Of a stretch of 64,000 bases of DNA, positions 52,283 through 64,000 are shown one piece after another; the stretch's first letter is position 1, and each line of letters begins with the position of its first letter. This DNA comes from Saxidomus purpurata. Lineage: Eukaryota > Mollusca > Bivalvia > Venerida > Veneridae. The notes under the pieces were generated by a model. It made no database searches and was not told the origin of the DNA. It saw nothing but the letters and a program-made list of their open reading frames with translations. Position numbers and translations under genes: made by a program. The stretch covers positions 51,915,512 to 51,979,511 of the forward strand of contig JAFMSR010000002.1 of NCBI GenBank assembly GCA_022818135.1, in the 5' to 3' direction.

Positions 52283-54815
52283 GTAAGTATAATTATAGGA
52301 TTTACATTTTGAGGCTTTACTTCGTCTTTTGACGGCCGCGACCTTTCAGCAGTCTCAGATAATAACTTAATCTTCTTTAGTAAGGTGGTGGTTGATCTAA
52401 CGCTGTGAATACTTTATAAGAACATTCACTGGCTCAGGGTGAATTTTCAACATTTACTGGGTCAGTGTGAACCTTTAGGATACATGCATGTCAATCAACC
52501 GTCCGTCCGTTGTTCCCACAAGTGACTTCTCATAAACCATTGCATCGAATACTTTCAAATTTGTCAAGAAGTATCCTAGCATAAAGCTCTCTTTAAATTA
52601 TTAAAAAAGTTTCCGTTTTAGTTAACATATTTGAAAATCCCCATAACCACAAGGTCCAGAGCCTAGATATATGGTATGTAACATCGTCTAGCGGTACTCT
52701 ACCAAGTATGTTGGAATTTTTAATGTTGTATACAAACTGGCCCTACCCGGGCTGTCAATTGATTTATACATATACATGTTTAGGGAAATATTCAAAAGTT
52801 TTCTTGTCTTACACTGCAAGTCCTACAATTTAGATGTTTGGTGCGTAGCTTGTCTAGTAGATCGAAAACAAGTTAGTTCACATAAAGCCCTTGGGTCATG
52901 TATGAAACAATAAAAATCATCTTGTCAAAACTATAATTTTAGATATTTTGTATGTAGCATTATTACATGATTAATAGTCAAAACATACAATTAACAATAA
53001 ACAACATGTTTAAATTAATACAACCATGCCAATCAACATAATAAAGTCTTCTTTCCACTGTGTTCCTTAAGATATAGTTATGTATGACATAAGAAGACAT
53101 CACAATCAAATCACAGTAAAACATTTAACAGACACTCTCTATCTAGCAAATCATATTCTCCAAACATATGATTGTACATTGTGTGTTCAACGAACGTAAA
53201 ATGATAAATACAATTTTCAAGAACAGCATATATCAAAAAATGCCTAATTATCCACCAAATAATTGTACAACAACTTTATAGTTTGTATATAACATTGCCT
53301 TGTTGTCCTGACAAAATTTTGTTCAAATTATGCCCTTCGTCAAATTTACCGCGCCCTTGGTATAGGAAAAATAATAATTTTGAATTAAAAATTGTCCAAT
53401 TTATTCAAAATAATTTTTGAATTCTTGGGTCAAGATCAGTGTTTTAAAAATAGAATCACAGTTACGGTTACTAAAAATCACAAACGCTTTACAGTCAAAA
53501 ATACTTCATAGACATATTTTGAACAAATTTTGGTACATATCCATGCATCAGTTCATGTAAAGCGTAGGTCTTTCTGACCTTTGTGTAAAAAAAAGGTACT
53601 CAGGGGAGCGATATAGGGAAATCATGGAAAGTGAACATTTTTATATTTAGCTTGAGCCTGGTACTGCTTCATACCAAGAAAGACGGTTAGCTTTGAACTG
53701 CCCGTCTGTCTTTAATTAAAATAATATGCTAAATAAGGCGTAGACAGACAAAGAGAAACAACAGTACTGTGACAGTGACTTTGCATTTGACATTGATCAT
53801 TAAATGTACTTATTGTTGTTTTTTTCTCTGGGGACGGCTTCCGGTCCTACATATACTTTGGCCGTACCACTCTTAAACAATATTGTAAATTTAGCTAAAT
53901 ATATTTATGGAGCAACGTGTAAAAGAAATGGCTGAATTAGCGACATAGTAAGACATTGATTATGTGTGTATTAACTATATATGCTGTAACTCATACCATA
54001 CATTTTTTCATACTTTTCTGTAATTTAATTAAATGTAACTAATACATGTTATATTGAACCGCCTCGGTATATCGGCGATGAACATTGTAATGTTTATGTC
54101 AATAAACTATTTGACTTGATTTGACTTGATAAAGGCAAACAACAGAACTGCAAGTGATATATAAAGATTCGATTCCAGCACTGTATTATTGTCTTATTCA
54201 CAAACATTATCAGCAGACACAAACATTTTTATACCTTAGAGACATACATTTGACATATTGTCCCTCGTAACCGCTTGATGACCGAGGAAGAGATATTAGA
54301 ATAAGAATAGACATGTTAATTAACATCGTTTGCACACAATCTAAGTTTTTGTTACAGCAAATTACTTTGTATAATATATTTCCCTAGGTACAACCGGATC
54401 AATAAAATTGTAATTTTAGTACGATCTGTGCAAATTCAGCATGGCACGCGCAAATACACCTCTTAAATATAGTGCCTTTTATTCTAGAAGCAAATAACAT
54501 TTGACGCGTTTTTATTGAGATATAGAGGATGTGTGAAGCACAATTTTCTGTTCCGGTTTTTTCTTATAATAATTACAGTAACTGTGGATTGCGAACCCGT
54601 TTACTTAACTGTGATGATTTATAGAAGCAGGCCCGGGGGTCATAATTTGAACAACTTTGGTAGAAGTCCACTATGCAATGCCACATGCCAACTAGTTCTG
54701 CATGGAATTAAATTGTTTGAACAATTATGAAAGGGCTTCATGCAAGAAACATCCATGCCAAAGCGATCCTAATAGCCCACTCTGGCACTTTGGGCCAAGT
54801 GAGCTAAAACAAACA
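52283..54815. other. Downstream of opsin exon 3: patchwork of repeat fragments
   Basis: Pieces of the bivalve repeat families lie at about 52440-52800, 53270-53660 and 54600-54815 (the last ends ggcactttgggccaagtgag, a hairpin terminus). No TM4-TM7 exon could be recognised here. Confidence 0.5.
53830..54130 (+). mobile_element. Probable LINE 3' end
   Basis: Ends tcaataaactatttgacttg followed by a repeated tttgacttgat word, the form of a non-LTR retrotransposon 3' terminus with a short repeated tail. No coding portion attached. Confidence 0.4.
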
Positions 54816-55704
54816 GAACATGAACCTTTTTGATTCAGACCAATTGATTGTTGAGTGTTACACGAACTTGTATGCTGGTATCTAATCATAAAATTAAAAA
54901 CATTCGTTATAAGAACGGAGCATAAGTAGGAAATAGTTAAGTTTATGATCAGTAATATATTACAAATGTACCATATGTTCCTACCATTTACACTACAGGC
55001 AAAGAGTATGTCAACGAAACTTTACTGCTAGGCCGACAAAACTATCTGTTAGACACATTAGGTTTCATATTCTATATCTCATATAATACGCTTTGTTTCG
55101 TTATCAAACGCTTTTTTAATTAAAATGTGATTCAGTGGAGATTATAGAAAGCATCTCAGGGCTTTATCCGTGATTTATGTCGATCTGAAAGAGATATCTC
55201 ACTCATTATGAGTTGTTATAAATGAGACTGAGTAAAGTGAAACAAGTTTGTTACATGTCTCGTATTTTTACCAGTGTGGTCCAACAACCAGGACGTAATG
55301 TTGCAGAAGAGGACAGAGTATCTTGACACGCAATTATCTACGATACGATTTTCTACATTTGTTACGTATTTGACCATAAATAAAACAATTCTTTCCTTCA
55401 CCAACGTCAGCAATCTAAGTACAAGTTTAGTAAAATGTATCAATAATTTATTTGTAAGCTGCTATTTTTTCTATCCAGTTTCTTGTTTTTAAAAAGATAC
55501 AGTGCTTCAAAGATGGCACAGTTAACGAAAATTGTTAATTAGAAATACCGACTACATATTAAATCGTAAACCGAATCTGTCAATGAACAGTTAACCTCGA
55601 AAGATTTCGTACACAAATTTATAATTGTGTTTAAATCTAAATATGGTATCTAAGCCTAAGGACATAGTGACTGACTGATTTAAAAGACGCAGTTTGTGTT
55701 TTAG
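54816..55704. other. Unassigned, no supported exon
   Basis: A chance-like open stretch follows an acceptor-like ttacactacag at about 55000, but lacks a TM4 tryptophan and ends in a stop. Confidence 0.4.
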
Positions 55705-55879
55705 TACATCATTTCCCCCCGAAAACTGTAAACGAGCAGTTTTGAAGAGGTATAAAGTAAATCTGGAATCAATTTTAGATAAACCAGAAAACAAGTTTTA
55801 TGCAAATAAACAAGAATTTCAATCAATCATGAACGTTTCAGCTAACAATTCGTGTTGTACTTCTGTAAAACCTTCGTAA
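55705..55879 (+). CDS. Orphan terminal exon candidate
   Basis: Preceded by an acceptor-like tttgtgttttag, the frame encodes one base plus 57 codons and ends in TAA. The product is charged and hydrophilic (FPPENCKRAVLKRYK early, FYANKQEFQ in the middle, and NNSCCTSVKPS at the end). That would suit a cytoplasmic C-terminal tail. A variant polyadenylation signal ATTAAA lies about 65 bp downstream. It could be the last exon of the opsin, but it needs phase 2 while exon 3 ends in phase 1, and no TM4-TM7 exon was found between them. It may belong to another gene or be chance. Confidence 0.25.
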
Positions 55880-56065
55880 GCACGTATTGCATAATTTTTA
55901 GGCTGGTAGATATACATGTAGCCATTTATTATAAAACGTCTCTATATTAGCCAATTAAAAGGTGCCTTACAAAGTAAATTTTTCTATCCAAAAATGCTTT
56001 ACAGTCATTCTATTTTCATTTCATTGGCGTTTAAAAGGTTACCAACTTCCGAGTAAAAGCTCCGA

Positions 56066-56716
56066 AATCATGCTTAGCATAGTAAAGACACATTCAGGGT
56101 TTCCTTATTGCTGATAATGTGTTTCCGTCTATTGTAACGATTCTTTAAAACTTTTCAAATCAAAACACTGAAATTAATTGATGTTAAATCAGTTCTTAAA
56201 GATCATTGATAATTAATCGTGTACTGTAAGTTTTGACGGTTTTAGAAATATTCTATATCGATACCTCCTGCGGGATTCTTTAATAAGAGAGATATAGTTG
56301 CAAAAAGGGTTTCTGTCTTAATGAATTAAGCTTTTATGTAACGATCCTATTTTAAGTGCTTTTGTGGCCTACATCAATGTCAAGAGTGCAAATGCACTAA
56401 GCTTAGCCTAGAAAAGACGCATTCAGGGTTTTCTTATTTCTGTGTATAAAACGGACATAATGTGTTTCCGTCTATTATGACAATTCTTCTTTAAAACTTT
56501 TAAAATCAAAACACTTAAACTACTTGATGTTAAATCAGTTCTTAAAGATCATTGATAATTAAACGTGTACTGTAAGTTTTGACGGTTTCAGAAATATTCT
56601 ATATCGATACCTCCTGCGGGATTCTTTATAAGAGAGATATAGTTCGAAAATGGTTTCTGTCTTAATTAGTTAAACTTTTATGTAACGATCCTATTTTAAG
56701 TGCTTTTGTGGCCTAA
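56066..56716. repeat. Direct tandem duplication, units about 330 bp
   Basis: Units at about 56070-56373 and 56401-56716 share long exact blocks such as gttaaatcagttcttaaaga, 'gatacctcctgcgggattct' and 'cttttgtggccta'. The second unit has a short insertion (tgtgtataaaacggaca). No gene inside. Confidence 0.9.
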
Positions 56717-57135
56717 GCTCAATTACAGCCAGCAGCCGCATTCGAAACTGCGTTTATTTCTTAAAATCAAATTTGTCTTATTAATTTCAGCTTTTTTATA
56801 AAAAAAGAATAGCATTGCTAGTTTAGTTTTTCTGAACACATTAACCGAGGAAGGTATTTCGTAATATTTATCTTTTAAATTTTACAGCCGGCGATCTGTT
56901 GCTAGCAATTGTTACCCATATCCTCCTCTCAAGTTGTCCGTTTCTCTCTGAAAAAAACTGAACGTTTTTAGGTAACTTGATTATTCATTTGTTACCCGCT
57001 GAAGTACAGGATGAAGAAATAAAGTTAAACATGTGATCATTGTCTACTCAATAAAGCAGCCACCTAAAGTGAGAAGCCATTTCTGATGTACACAGCTAGC
57101 CCATTCTTTACATTTGTATTAAGAAACCAACAGCT

Positions 57136-57456
57136 TTAATGTTGCCAGCTCTTAGATTGTAGTGATAACAAGAAGTTCTTCAAACTCTCTAAAAAGTTTA
57201 TTTTAGAACGATTTATCAAGGAAAATGTTCCTTTATAAATGCTATAAGTATGTATATTTTAAATAAAACGCTACCAAATTAAGCATATAACCATTAAGCG
57301 TAGCAGTGCCGTTACACCAAACCAATCATCATTTTCAGTAGACGTTTGCAAATTGCTTTGTTAATTTTCAGTGGTGTTGTTGATTCTATAGTATATACAT
57401 GTACATCTACATTTTATGTTTTAAAATATCATTTTGGAGATGTGAGCGAGTAGTTT
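57136..57456. mobile_element. Diverged TTAA MITE copy
   Basis: The left end ttaatgttgccagctcttag and right end gagatgtgagcgagtagttt are decayed forms of the family termini. Between them, 'gttcttcaaactctctaaaa' and 'gtagcagtgccgttacac' match the intact copies. Confidence 0.65.
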
Positions 57457-60400
57457 TCAGTGAACACATCTTATGTGCTTAAGGTAGGTTTGCCTGCATT
57501 GAATTTCGCAATTTCTTATTTTTATTCGGACAATAAACAACAGAGCTATGATTGTCGGGGATTAGACGAGTGCTTTTCAGAATTGGCTTACATAAAGCAA
57601 GGGGCTGTGGCGAGTTCTTAGTAATTTAAAATTTCCTCTTTTTCATGAGATCTTAGTTTACGTTAACGTAAATCTGACTGTATTCCATAAATAAACCGCC
57701 ATGAAACATATCGCGTTCATGTAGACTTGTTTACGCGAAAGCTGTTCGGATACTGTCAGGCAAGCCCGAAAGGGAGGTTATCTTTTACCCATGCGTGCGC
57801 TGATGAATCAATACTTTCCCCGCGGGGTAACTTTATCAGGAAACTTTATAACAGTAGTTAAAGTTTTAGATTGAGAACATTATTCTGTCTCAACGTGAGC
57901 TTACATTAGGACTATTGACTGCACAAAAATGAAGAGGCAATCTGGATGTATTTACGTTGGTTGTATCTAAAAGAACGGAAAACAACAATCAAGATTCTTG
58001 TAATAGACGTAACATGAACTAATGTCACCTGCCGCACGTTATAATTAAAACTTTAAAATGTGAAATTCAAGTCTTGTCTTAAAACAGATATATCGAATCA
58101 TCTAAGTTGTGATTTTTGATACCTCGAAAAATGAGGCCAAGAATAAAGATGGAGTTTGACTTACATTTTTCACCTTGCAAATGATACGAAAGAAAGTGCG
58201 GTGAATTAAATGAATTAGTTTGATTGGAGGTTTTTCGCCTCGAGTGAGTATTCCATTAATTGTTCTTTTGAAGATATCTCGTCTTCTGAAAGTAGACAGA
58301 CACAGCTGAAGTATTTACTGTTTGATAGGACCTCTTAAGATTTAAAAATAACAATTACATGTATCATCTCTCTTTGACATTGGAAGTGCCGACACAAGTG
58401 TACTCTTGCATGTTTGAATAGTTAATATATTCTGCTATGCATATTTCTAGAATTTCATATCAAACATAATGGTGCATGTAATTATCAGTCATATTCGGCT
58501 GGTGTTTACCTTCATAACAGTCACGTGACTGATGTGATCGTATACTCTTCGATATTCAGTTCTTATGATTATGAAATAATTTTACAAAACAGTACATAAC
58601 ACAACTTGTGTCTCATGATTACGATCCGGGCACATTTCTTCAAATATGTTTTAATTTGTTAATATATATGTAACGTTATTATGAGAGCGATGTCAATTCT
58701 TGCCCTTTTTGTTAGTGTTCATCCGAAACAAATATCACTTCTAAGAGGAATGTGTACACTCATACGGTGATACTGATTTAGGTTAAAAATACATATTCAA
58801 TGAAAAGATGTAAGAATAAAGCACCACCATGAATAAATGTGTAAATTCATACGCTTCATGCACTACAGATTTAGTTTTAGAAAAGGTATGTTATGATTAG
58901 AATCTTTCATTAGCTGCAGATGAAGGTCTCGGGGGAAACCCTACAACTGTTTTGGTGGTAACTCGGTTGAACGCCGTTTATCTCAGTTAAAGTTAAAATT
59001 CTTGTTTAGTTTAACGAAGAAGGAAATAAATGGTTGTAAATCCTAGCGGTTATGATAAAAATCTGTCGAAATGCAATATACATGTAATCACTTTAAATGC
59101 CTTTAGTAAATGGTTAACAAACCCACCCAGGATACTTACATGTAAATGCTGATATAATTGTAATATTCATTTCGTACGAGTGACTTGTGATGGACATTTA
59201 ATGGGTTACAGTTTAATTTTGATTTTTTACATCTTCAAACTCGTGAGATAGCCATTTTACATATGTTTTTACTGTTTTTAAAGGTTGAAAAGCACTTTTC
59301 ATTGTGATAGTTTAAAATTTGTTGTTGAAAAAAATGTCACAGAAAAAGAGTATGAGAAAAACGGATACTATTAGACAGAAAGGCTGAAATTTCACTATAA
59401 ATACAATGCTTCTACCGACAAAAACTACATTATATGAGCCGTTAAGACGAGATAATTTTAATACCATGTGACATTTCTTCCGATATTAAGAGGTTTTTAA
59501 TATCTTATTTCGACACGAAGCGTTTTTTTTAAAGATCTGAGGGATACTCCTCGGTTAGATGTATTTCAATAATAGTTCTTGATAACAATTTATTATTCAT
59601 CTTCATTTAAATTGCCGCATTTTTCGTAAAAAGGTACTGCCGTCTTCTTAAAACGTCAACCAAAGCTCGATATAACGCTCCACAGGCACAGTGTATCCGT
59701 TACAATATGGGTTTCGGATTCGGAGCTAAAAGTTAAAAAAAAATTTTTTTTTTTTTTAAATCCATGATATTTTCTCTTTTTATATGACATAGTATTTGTG
59801 TTTCTTCTGTGCGTTGTGGTGTGTCCTATATAATTGTGTATGTTGTCCTTCACGTTTAAAGTTACTTTTTTAGCCGCAGAGTATACCTTATCTGTTGCAC
59901 GCCTGCCTTTTCTCATAATGTGTGTATGTCTGCCCATTGAGGGTGCTGTGTTTGCTGTTGTTCAGAGATATTTGATCTTTTGCAAAAAGCAGTCAATGCT
60001 AAAATGTCACAATAACTGATCAAAGAATTTAATAATGCAAATTTAAAAGGCAAATGTTTATCGAGCAGACAGGGCCTTGTATACGATCATTGCAAAAAGG
60101 CAATTATAAGGGTATAAAATGTTATTTCACTAACACTAACAACATACAGTTTACATCCACTGTGACAGTGGCCGTAGTTGAACGTCGGGTTTAACGTTTA
60201 AACTTATAACTTAACGGCGCCCGTAAAATGACATGCGATTCAGTTTTTTATTGTAAAAGAACGAAATAATATTTCGTCAAAACAAAATAAAATTTCGCCA
60301 AAACGAAATATTAACGAAATATCAGTTCGTTATAGCAAAATATTATCTTTTATTTCATAATGACGAAAAAAATTCTTAAAAACGATCTATCATTTAAAAA

Positions 60401-61412
60401 AAACGAAATGATATTTCGTAAAATCGTAATTACGAAATATCATTTACACATGTAAGTTTTATTTTTGGCGGGGGATTGGCGGTCACAATTGATTGTTCCA
60501 AATCTAAACACCGTCAGTATTAATCACCACAGTTACAAACAACCGCCAATATTTGATTAATGTTGAAATGTAAAGCTTTTTTAGACAGTCTTTAATGGTA
60601 CACAACGTGATATTAATTACCCGTGTTTAACAGTTTTTGCAAATGTGTAAAAACATGTGCCAGGGATTTACAATTTAAATCAACCACTTCAGTTTAAACT
60701 ATTGACTCCCTCTTATATACCTTTATCGCATTGTTACCACACGTTACACTAGGTTATTTAGTCGAACAATGTTTTTGACTTGACTGTGACAATGTCAGCA
60801 TATACAGTATACGATAATAACCGTTATTTACAGCTTAAAGTTTGAGTTATGTACATGTGATAGTAGCTTCCCTTGATGATTTTATTTTTTTATATTATTT
60901 CAATGTTTTATTTTGGCAGCTGAGGTAATTTGCGCCAATTTAAGACACCGTCAATTCAAAACATTTCAAACAATGCTAATATGTGGCATCGCAGAAATAA
61001 AGCGCCATACAGTATACTCAAAATGTATCACATGTCACTTTACGGTTACCGTATATACCACTATTCTATGTCTGAATGTCTGATATAGATCTTCATCAAT
61101 ACGTCGTTCCTTAAATTATGTCAAAACCTATACATTTGTTACTTTCTCACACATTTCACTATAACATGAATGTCAAAGAAGTAAGCGACATCGTACACTT
61201 ATTGACTGTCAAATCATTAATTGCAAGGTAAAGTATTCGTAAATATTAATTATTTTAATACCGTCTGTTTCATTTTCAAAGGCTAACAAATGAGAGGAGA
61301 GAGATATTGCTTTTACCATCCTTAAATAATATTTAAATAAATATTGATAAATCATTTTTTCATCTCATGTATTCAAATAGGAAATAAATCGAAAACCCCT
61401 CTCATAACACAA
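57457..61412. other. No supported gene; palindrome-rich patch at 60230-60450
   Basis: Mostly AT-rich and featureless. At 60262-60445 short palindromes of the type acgaaat-atttcgt recur many times in both orientations. A T/A run lies at 59729-59758. No exon of the opsin or any other gene was recognised. Confidence 0.5.
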
Positions 61413-62705
61413 GAGGGCCAAGATGGCCCTATATCGCTCACCTTGGTACAAGTCCACTTGCCTGGTGGAAGATCACTAGATAATGTTATATACCAAATAA
61501 GTTTTCCTATATACGCCTTTGTAAAACAAATGATCCACCCCCCCCGGGCAAGGTCAATTTTGACCCCAGGGGCATATTTTGAACAAACTTTGAAGAGGTC
61601 TACTAGGCAATGCTACATGCCAAATATCTATGCTCTAGGCCTTGTGGTTTCAGAGAAAAAGATTTTTCAAGTTTTCCCTATATAAGCCTATGTAAAACTA
61701 AGTGACCCCCGGTGCGGGGTCAATTTTGACCCGGTAGTCATAATTTGAACAAACTTGGTGGAGGTCCACTAGCCAATGCTACATGCCAAATATCTAAGCT
61801 CTAGGCCTTGTGGTTTCAAAGAAGAAGATTTTTAAAGTTTTTACTTTATAAGTCTATGTAAAACTAAGTGACCCCCGTGCGGGGTCAATTTTGATCCGGG
61901 GTCATAATTTGAACAAGCTTGGTAGAGGTCGACTAGCCAATGCTACATGCCAAATATCTAAGCTCTAGGCCTTGTGGTTTCAGAGAAGAAGATTTTTAAA
62001 GTTTTTCCTATATGTAAAACTAAGTGACCCCCCGTGCGGGGTCAATTTTGATCCGGGGCTCATAATTTGAACAAGCTTGGTAGAGGTCTACTAGCCAATG
62101 CTACATGCCAAATATCTAAGCTCTAGGCCTTGTGGTTTCAGAGAAGAAGATTTTTAAAGTTTTTCCTATATATTCCTATGCAAAACTAAGTGACCACCCC
62201 CGCGGGGTCAATTTTGACCCGGGGGTCATAATTTGAACAATCTTGGTAGAGGTCCACTAGACAATGCTACATGCCAAATATCTTAGCTCTAGGCCTTGTG
62301 GTTTCAGAGAAGAAGATTTTTAAAGTTTTTCCTATATATGCCTATGCAAAAACTAAGTGCCCACCCGCGCGGGGTCAATTTTGACCCGGGGGTCATAATT
62401 TGAACAATCTTGGTGGAGGTCCACTAGATAATGCTAAATGCCAAATATCTAAGCTCTAGGCCTTGTGGTTTCAGAGAAGAAGATTTTTAAAGTTTTTCCT
62501 ATTTGTTGCCATAGCAACCAGAGTTCTGCATGGAATGGAATTCTTTGAACAATTTTGGTAGAGCTTCATGCAAGGAACATTCCTGCATAGTTTTATCAAC
62601 ATTGGCCTAGAGGTTTCAGAGGAGATGTCATTTGAATCAAAATGTTGACGGACGACGGACAATCATTGATCAGAAAAGCTCACTCTGGCGTAGCCAGGTG
62701 AGCTA
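61413..62705. mobile_element. Large bivalve tandem-repeat element
   Basis: Starts gagggccaagatggccctat and ends in a hairpin (agctcactctggcgtagcca and its partner, 62678-62705), next to a gacggacgacggac tract at 62647. The core holds about six units of 156-167 bp, each with 'gcggggtcaattttgaccc', 'tcataatttgaacaa', 'caatgctacatgccaaatat' and 'ggccttgtggtttcagagaa'. This is the best-preserved copy in the window. Confidence 0.85.
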
Positions 62706-62956
62706 AAAACACAACCTTTTTACACCTTAAGCATTTGCTTACTTTGCAGCTTTGTGTAAGATAGTAACTAAAATACCTAAACTGTACAGTATTCATTTCT
62801 GACTTTGGTATATTCTGAAAATATCGAGCCAAAGAAGAGGGTTTTCCACAATTTACAATGTAAAAATACTTCTGAAAACTAATTATATTCTTAGAGATTG
62901 CATTTAGTTTCGAGACTGGAGCGCACCTTATGCATGTATCAAACAGTATCTTTAAT
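62706..62956. other. Spacer, nothing recognised
   Basis: AT-rich sequence between the tandem element and the LINE tail. Confidence 0.5.
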
Positions 62957-64000
62957 AAGATAGATAGATAGATAGTTTATTGAACAAAAGGTTACAAACC
63001 CATGAGTTCCAACATGGTATACAATTAAATTACAAATAGGCACATAACAAGTCAATGGTGGTTAATTTCATAATCAATACATATATCATATTTCTTACAT
63101 TATAATAGGTGTGTAATTATAAAAATGTATTGTCTACAAGGCAAGTAAAAATTCATTAGATTGACAACATGTAATATTCTTTTACTGTACATGAAAATAT
63201 TTATTTGCATACATCGCCAAAGGATATTCAATAATCATGCATGTAGAACATTTTCCTTTCCTATTTGAGGAGAAAAGTGTTAATTATAATAAATTGTTTC
63301 TCTTAGTTCGAAAGCCATGAATACAAAAGTAGACAGTTTTAGTAGTATTTGAATGTTTCCAAATATTAGCAACTCAACAATCTTTGGAATATTTGGGTGT
63401 TTCCAGTAATATTTCTTAATGTACTGCCTCCTGAGGTCTTTGTAAACTAGACATTCCATTATGAGGTGAAATTCATCTTCAAGAGTGTTGCATATAAGGC
63501 ATTTCCGTTAATTTCTAGGGATTTTATTTGGTTTATGCCATCTGCCGGTTTCTATTAGTAATCTATGTGCAGATAATCTTAATCTCGTTAATGCGACTCT
63601 AAATTTTGAGACTTTTATATTATCCAGATACAGCTTGAAACTAAAATCAGAAAATAGTTTTTAAGTGGACGAATCACTTAAAGATGTATTCCAATTTTGT
63701 ATCAAGATGTCTCTAAGCATTTGTTTAAAACATAGTAAAAAAATGGTTCATTCTCAACACTTTGGTTAAGCCATACGTGATAGAATCCAAGGCTTTGTAA
63801 TAGCAGTTTTACTGATTTGCCCCAGTAGTTTTTATTTGGTCTACGCACCATATCATTTATCATCATGGTATAAACTTGTTTAATATATTTATTGTTTTCA
63901 CATTTCAGTAATTTAAACCAAAACTTTATGACTTGAACTAATCTCATGTTGCGTAAAGGTTCTCTTCCTAATTTTCCATACATGAATGAATTTTGAGTTT
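62957..64000 (-). mobile_element. Decayed non-LTR retrotransposon (LINE) 3' end
   Basis: On the minus strand, entering from the window edge, the frame reads ...NSFMYGKLGREPLRNMR and continues to about 63702 as a region typical of the part C-terminal to the reverse transcriptase in mollusc and cnidarian LINEs. After a frameshift it resumes (LRDILIQNWNTS), meets a stop, then VALTRLRLSAHRLLIETGRW and, beyond another stop, KCLICNTLEDEFHLIMEC, a CX2C...H...C zinc-binding-like motif. The frame ends near 63290. The 3' UTR finishes in (TATC)n, seen as GATA repeats at 62958-62975. The frame breaks make it a relic. The RT catalytic domain would lie beyond 64000. Confidence 0.82.
62958..62975. repeat. 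(GATA)n microsatellite
   Basis: Four GATA tetramers at the 3' tail of the minus-strand LINE. Confidence 0.9.

Noticed and set aside
55000..55125. Open stretch after an acceptor-like site, in phase with opsin exon 3
   Set aside because: About 42 codons with a hydrophobic patch (FIFYISYNTLCFVI), but no TM4 tryptophan or opsin word, and it ends in a stop with no donor. The length is within chance for this composition.
56888..56960. Short hydrophobic frame (DLLLAIVTHILL) after an acceptor-like ttttacag
   Set aside because: Only about 24 codons before a stop, no donor, no opsin motif.
60931..61083. Open stretch after a strong acceptor-like tattttggcag
   Set aside because: About 50 codons without any GPCR landmark, ending in a stop. 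No donor and no repeat of the motif elsewhere.
61344..61685. 113-codon plus-strand frame
   Set aside because: It is read through the bivalve tandem-repeat element; the same sequence recurs in units that are stopped.

Overview
The window is animal nuclear DNA and most likely comes from a bivalve mollusc, probably a heterodont clam. The evidence is low gene density, AT-rich intronic sequence, GT-AG exons in long introns, and repeats typical of bivalve genomes. Those repeats end in short hairpins, carry (CCGT)n tracts and arrays of units of about 145-180 bp, and include the phrases 'gagggccaagatggccct' and 'tatatcgctcacct'. I assign no species. Almost all of the listed short open frames look like chance or repeat-derived frames.

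The one convincing protein-coding gene is the 5' half of a plus-strand opsin GPCR. It has three exons: 17573-17666 (start codon, N-terminal tail, start of TM1), 48725-48887 (TM1-TM2) and 52155-52282 (ECL1, TM3, DRY). All junctions are GT-AG and in phase, and the spacing of the class A landmarks equals that of bovine rhodopsin. Intron 1 is about 31 kb and intron 2 about 3.3 kb. TM4-TM7, including the retinal-binding lysine, were not found and probably lie beyond position 64000. An orphan C-terminal-like exon lies at 55705-55879. A candidate first exon of an unidentified membrane protein lies inside intron 1 at 39883-40000, with a decayed copy at about 42345-42475.

The rest is repeats. From 1 to 17.5 kb there are a bivalve tandem-repeat element, a 930-bp foldback, tRNA-derived SINEs and inverted repeats. 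Intron 1 (17.7-48.7 kb) holds a TTAA-flanked MITE family, a 1.7-kb TIR element with another repeat nested in it, three copies of a 1-kb element with hairpin ends, a long homopolymer tract that may be an assembly artefact, and a segmental duplication. From 49 kb to the end there are more hairpin/tandem elements, a 330-bp tandem duplication, LINE 3' ends and, at the right edge, a decayed non-LTR retrotransposon on the minus strand.

I could run no homology search, so family names rest on motifs and spacing read by eye. No bacterial-type operon, CRISPR array, rRNA gene or intact tRNA gene was seen.
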